Below are positions 5,141 to 7,293 of a DNA stretch of 7,293 nt, one piece after another. Every line of letters starts with the position of its first letter. Within the stretch, counting starts at the first letter, position 1. Under the pieces are notes generated by a model. The model had not been told where the DNA came from, made no database searches, and worked only from the letters and a program-made list of their open reading frames with translations. This stretch comes from Armatimonadota bacterium (GTDB taxonomy: Bacteria; Armatimonadota; Zipacnadia; Zipacnadales; UBA11051): NCBI GenBank assembly GCA_003542955.1, contig DPJP01000061.1, positions 16,256 through 23,548 of the forward strand, in the 5' to 3' direction. Made by a program: the position numbers and the translations under genes.

Positions 5141-6694
5141 TCACTTGTCCTTGTCGGCGGGTTGCCGCGCCCCGCCCGTGAGGAGTTCCCCCGGGTAGAC
5201 GAACTCCAGCATCCCCAGACCCTCGACCGGCGCCGGGATCAGCCCGAGGACGCTTGCCGTGCGCGTCATCCGCACTGCCGCCATCGAGCCGTCAGGCGAG
5301 GCCCACAACCCATGCGGAGCGCCCGGGAAGCTTACGAAGCCGCCGTCGAGCAGCGATATGATGCAGCGGTCAAAGCACTCGCTCGGAGCGTCGAAGTCGA
5401 CCTGATACGTGCTGCCGCCGCCGTCCGCGCCTCCGTTCGCCGGCGCGGGCTTCGGGTCATCCCGCTGTTCGGCGGGCGCCTCGGCTTCGCCCTCCGCCGC
5501 ATCCCCGCCCGATGCACCGTCATCCACGGCATCGTCATCAGATGACGATGAGGTGTACCACCACGTCACGGGATTGAGCACCACGGCCCGGCCGTCGAGC
5601 ACGGTCGCTTCGACCTCCCAGTAGCCCAGCAGGTCGTCGCGGACCCACCGCAGTTCCGCGGTCCTCAGGTTGATGACGGCGACAGCCGTGCGTGGTTTGC
5701 CATCCTCGGCGATGAAGTAGTCCGAGACCACCTGCTCATCTGATGTGAGCCGCCCGAGCCTGGCCCCCCGGTCGGCGGGCTCCTCCCAGGTTGGCTCCGC
5801 GCCGGTCAGAGCCAGGTACGACACTCCACGGTGCCAACCGTCCTTGACCCTGTGGATCAGACCCGAGGCGAGCATCGGCTTGCCTCCACGCTGCACCCAC
5901 TGCCCGGTCAGACCGGGCCCCTCGCCCAGGTCGGTCACTTCTTTGGTTTTGATGTCGAGAAGATGCCATCCGGGGGCATCACTCTCGCCGGCAGAGTTAT
6001 AGAGGAGCGCCGCGCCATCCGGTGTCCACCGTGGAAATGCGGCTCCCCAGCCCCGGGTCCCGATATCGACCAGCAACGTCCACTCCGCGCCGCCCCCCGG
6101 CTCGAAGAGGTACAAGCCCAGTGAGGACGTGCCAGAGCTGTCCAACAGCATATCAAGCGGCTTGAGCAGCACCACCGCCCGGCGGCCCTGCGGGTCCCAG
6201 ACTATGTCACCGGCTCCGAAGAACATGTTCTCCGGCAACTCGGCAAGTTCGCTCATCTTCCCGGTGAGCACATCGTACTCGGAGATGCGCCTGGCCTCGA
6301 ACTGGCTGGCCATCCTCAGCGACTTCTCCTCCATCGCCTCTTCATCCCAGAACGGCATGACCGTGCCGCCGCCCGAGACGCGCATGATCTCGCCGAAGCT
6401 CGGGATGCGCTGACGCACGAAGGTGACGCGGTGCCCGTCGCGCCAGCCCAGGCCCTGCACGGTGGCGGTATCGCCGGGGACAAGCTCCCCCCGCAGAATG
6501 CCCCCGGGCAGTCGCTGCATCTGCACATTGGCCGTCGATCCGACGCCGACCAAGTCTTCGGAATGGACTTCCTGTATGGCGCGCGCAATGCCGTAGGCGC
6601 TGAGGCCAACCAGCGCCACTACGACCACGCCGCAGCCCAGGCAGCCGTAGATGCCTGGATGAAGCGGCAGTCTCCGTCCGCTCTGACTGTCCAC
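5141..6694 (-). CDS. Membrane-anchored beta-propeller (TolB/PD40-like) protein
   Basis: The 517-residue product begins at GTG 6694, chosen because GGAGG (6705-6701) sits 6 nt upstream. The in-frame GTG at 6808 would add an Arg-rich, non-conserved 38 residues and has no Shine-Dalgarno. Residues 15-40 (IYGCLGCGVVVVALVGLSAY and following) form one transmembrane helix, so the rest is probably extracytoplasmic with a short cytoplasmic N-terminus. The outer part is rich in beta strands and W-rich turns; WDPQG, WTPDG and ASPDG are PD40/TolB-like blade motifs (about residues 166, 223 and 465). An acidic, Ser/Asp/Ala/Gly/Pro-rich insert occupies about 381-429. A late Cys pair (ECFDRC) could form a disulphide. 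It is the first gene of a two-gene operon with the ceramidase homologue. No enzymatic motif is seen; a sensing, scaffold or ligand-binding role is possible. I do not recognise a named protein. Confidence 0.65.
   Translation of the reverse strand: MDSQSGRRLPLHPGIYGCLGCGVVVVALVGLSAYGIARAIQEVHSEDLVGVGSTANVQMQRLPGGILRGELVPGDTATVQGLGWRDGHRVTFVRQRIPSFGEIMRVSGGGTVMPFWDEEAMEEKSLRMASQFEARRISEYDVLTGKMSELAELPENMFFGAGDIVWDPQGRRAVVLLKPLDMLLDSSGTSSLGLYLFEPGGGAEWTLLVDIGTRGWGAAFPRWTPDGAALLYNSAGESDAPGWHLLDIKTKEVTDLGEGPGLTGQWVQRGGKPMLASGLIHRVKDGWHRGVSYLALTGAEPTWEEPADRGARLGRLTSDEQVVSDYFIAEDGKPRTAVAVINLRTAELRWVRDDLLGYWEVEATVLDGRAVVLNPVTWWYTSSSSDDDAVDDGASGGDAAEGEAEAPAEQRDDPKPAPANGGADGGGSTYQVDFDAPSECFDRCIISLLDGGFVSFPGAPHGLWASPDGSMAAVRMTRTASVLGLIPAPVEGLGMLEFVYPGELLTGGARQPADKDK
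5408..5554 (-). other. Acidic low-complexity insert in the beta-propeller protein
   Basis: This stretch encodes a Ser/Asp run (SSSSDDD) followed by Asp/Gly/Ala/Glu/Pro-rich sequence containing APAEQRDDPKPAPANGGADG. It interrupts otherwise strand-rich propeller sequence between WWYTS and TYQVDF. It is probably a disordered, solvent-exposed loop between blades and a likely site of length variation between strains. Confidence 0.7.
5530..5550. repeat. Near-perfect 21-bp palindrome inside the coding insert
   Basis: CATCGTCATC (5530-5539) and GATGACGATG (5541-5550) are exact reverse complements around one central base. It lies in the Ser/Asp run, where Ser TCA/TCG/TCT and Asp GAT/GAC codons are naturally complementary, so it may be a by-product of the protein sequence rather than a binding site. 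Confidence 0.6.
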
Positions 6695-6700
6695 TCGATG

Positions 6701-6705
6701 CCTCC
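6701..6705 (-). promoter_or_regulatory. Ribosome-binding site setting the propeller gene start at GTG 6694
   Basis: On the minus strand GGAGG precedes GTG by 6 nt, a textbook spacing. It decides between this start and the longer GTG start at 6808. Confidence 0.7.
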
Positions 6706-6713
6706 GCTCGCCG

Positions 6714-6738
6714 GAACCTGTCACCCAGACGCAGGTTC
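6714..6738. promoter_or_regulatory. Inverted repeat in the divergent intergenic region
   Basis: GAACCTG (6714-6720) and CAGGTTC (6732-6738) are exact 7-bp inverted arms with an 11-bp spacer, centres 18 bp apart. The repeat lies 20 bp upstream of the minus-strand start codon and 140 bp from the plus-strand start. It could be a dimeric regulator site or an RNA hairpin in the minus-strand leader. The remainder of the 183-bp gap (6695-6877) shows no convincing promoter in either direction. Confidence 0.4.
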
Positions 6739-6877
6739 GCCATCCCCCCGGCAATCCCCTACCCGGCCGGTACTCGGATGCGTGGCTTGCCGAGCGCGCA
6801 ACTCTCACGGGTTTCGGGTGTCATAAGTGGGGAATGTAGCCGCCACAGATCACATCCATGAAGGACGTACGCACATC

Positions 6878-7293
6878 TTGCTCACAGGACACAGGATTGC
6901 AGCCTGCATTGCAGCTCTGATCATGCTCGGCATCGCCGCGCCACGTGCGGGCGCAAGCCCCGGCCGCGTCGGACCGGCCACCGTTGTGATGGCCAGAACT
7001 GAGCGTATCCTGATTCCCCCGGGCTGGACTGCGCCCGAGATGTTCTACCCTCAGGGGCGCATTGACTACGTACCCGTGGCCGAGATACTCACACGTGCCG
7101 CCCGCCACTACACCGGATGCACCGATCAGAGGGAGAACCCCTGGCGCCGTATCGCCACACCCCAGGACAAGGTCGGCATCCAGGTCGACCTGACCGCTCC
7201 TCCCGTGGCTCAGGAGACCATCAACGCTATCATCGACGGGCTGATCAGCAGCGGGGTATCCGAAGACAACATCATCGTCTACGCCGGGGACGA
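6878..7293 (+). CDS. Secreted DUF362-like protein, 3' partial
   Basis: The frame is open from GTG 6827 to the window end. TTG at 6878 is the best start because it gives a clean Sec signal peptide: short n-region (LLTGHR), hydrophobic core IAACIAALIMLGIAA, and a PRAGA-S cleavage site after about residue 26. AAGGA lies 12 nt upstream, which is rather far. The later ATG at 6923 would remove most of the hydrophobic core and has no Shine-Dalgarno. The mature part contains WRRIATPQDKVGIQVDLTAP followed by INAIIDGLISSGVSEDNIIVY. This matches the start of DUF362 domains, in which 'DkVgIKvN...' is followed by a helix and 'GL...GV...nIIvwD'. The usual IKxN is IQVD here. About 138 residues are visible; the rest lies beyond the window. 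Function unknown. Confidence 0.6.
   Translation, partial: MLTGHRIAACIAALIMLGIAAPRAGASPGRVGPATVVMARTERILIPPGWTAPEMFYPQGRIDYVPVAEILTRAARHYTGCTDQRENPWRRIATPQDKVGIQVDLTAPPVAQETINAIIDGLISSGVSEDNIIVYAGD

Noticed and set aside
4868..5545. 225-codon plus-strand frame crossing two minus-strand genes
   Set aside because: It spans the junction of two well-supported genes and its translation has no recognisable domain.
6832..6861. Minus-strand TTCATG / TACATT pair with 18-bp spacing as promoter of the propeller operon
   Set aside because: Both boxes are poor matches and there is no supporting context.

Overview
The window is GC-rich bacterial DNA (roughly 60-65% G+C by eye) with seven protein genes, two of them cut by the window ends. 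There are no RNA genes, insertion sequences, CRISPR arrays or other mobile-element hallmarks. GTG and TTG starts, a DXP-independent vitamin B6 pathway (PdxS/PdxT), a GH-like TIM-barrel protein, a ceramidase-type amidase homologue and a secreted DUF362-like protein would suit an uncultivated Armatimonadota-, Planctomycetota- or Hydrogenedentota-like lineage. That placement is a weak inference from gene content.

Left part, plus strand: the end of a putative glycoside-hydrolase-like protein (to 1214); a well-spaced sigma70-type promoter (1257-1285); a strong bulged hairpin in the resulting leader (1298-1347); pdxS (1374-2261); a 135-bp gap with two hairpins; pdxT (2397-2984, GTG start); and a terminator (3013-3045). 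PdxS and PdxT together form PLP synthase. PdxT releases ammonia from glutamine, and PdxS combines it with a pentose phosphate and a triose phosphate to give pyridoxal 5'-phosphate. All catalytic residues of both subunits are present. A stand-alone short-form RmlA-like sugar-1-phosphate nucleotidylyltransferase follows (3154-3903) with a near-consensus Shine-Dalgarno.

Right part: a two-gene minus-strand operon converges on the nucleotidyltransferase gene with only 3 bp between stop codons. Its first gene (5141-6694) encodes a single-pass membrane protein with TolB/PD40-like beta-propeller motifs and an acidic low-complexity insert. Its second gene (3907-5139) starts one base after that stop and encodes a leaderless homologue of neutral/alkaline ceramidases with an altered metal/catalytic site. 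A divergent intergenic region with an inverted repeat (6714-6738) leads to a plus-strand gene, probably starting at TTG 6878, for a secreted DUF362-like protein that runs off the window.

I see no clear novel multi-gene system. The most interesting points are the RNA structures around pdxS/pdxT, the altered active site of the ceramidase homologue with its tightly coupled propeller partner, and the divergent inverted repeat.
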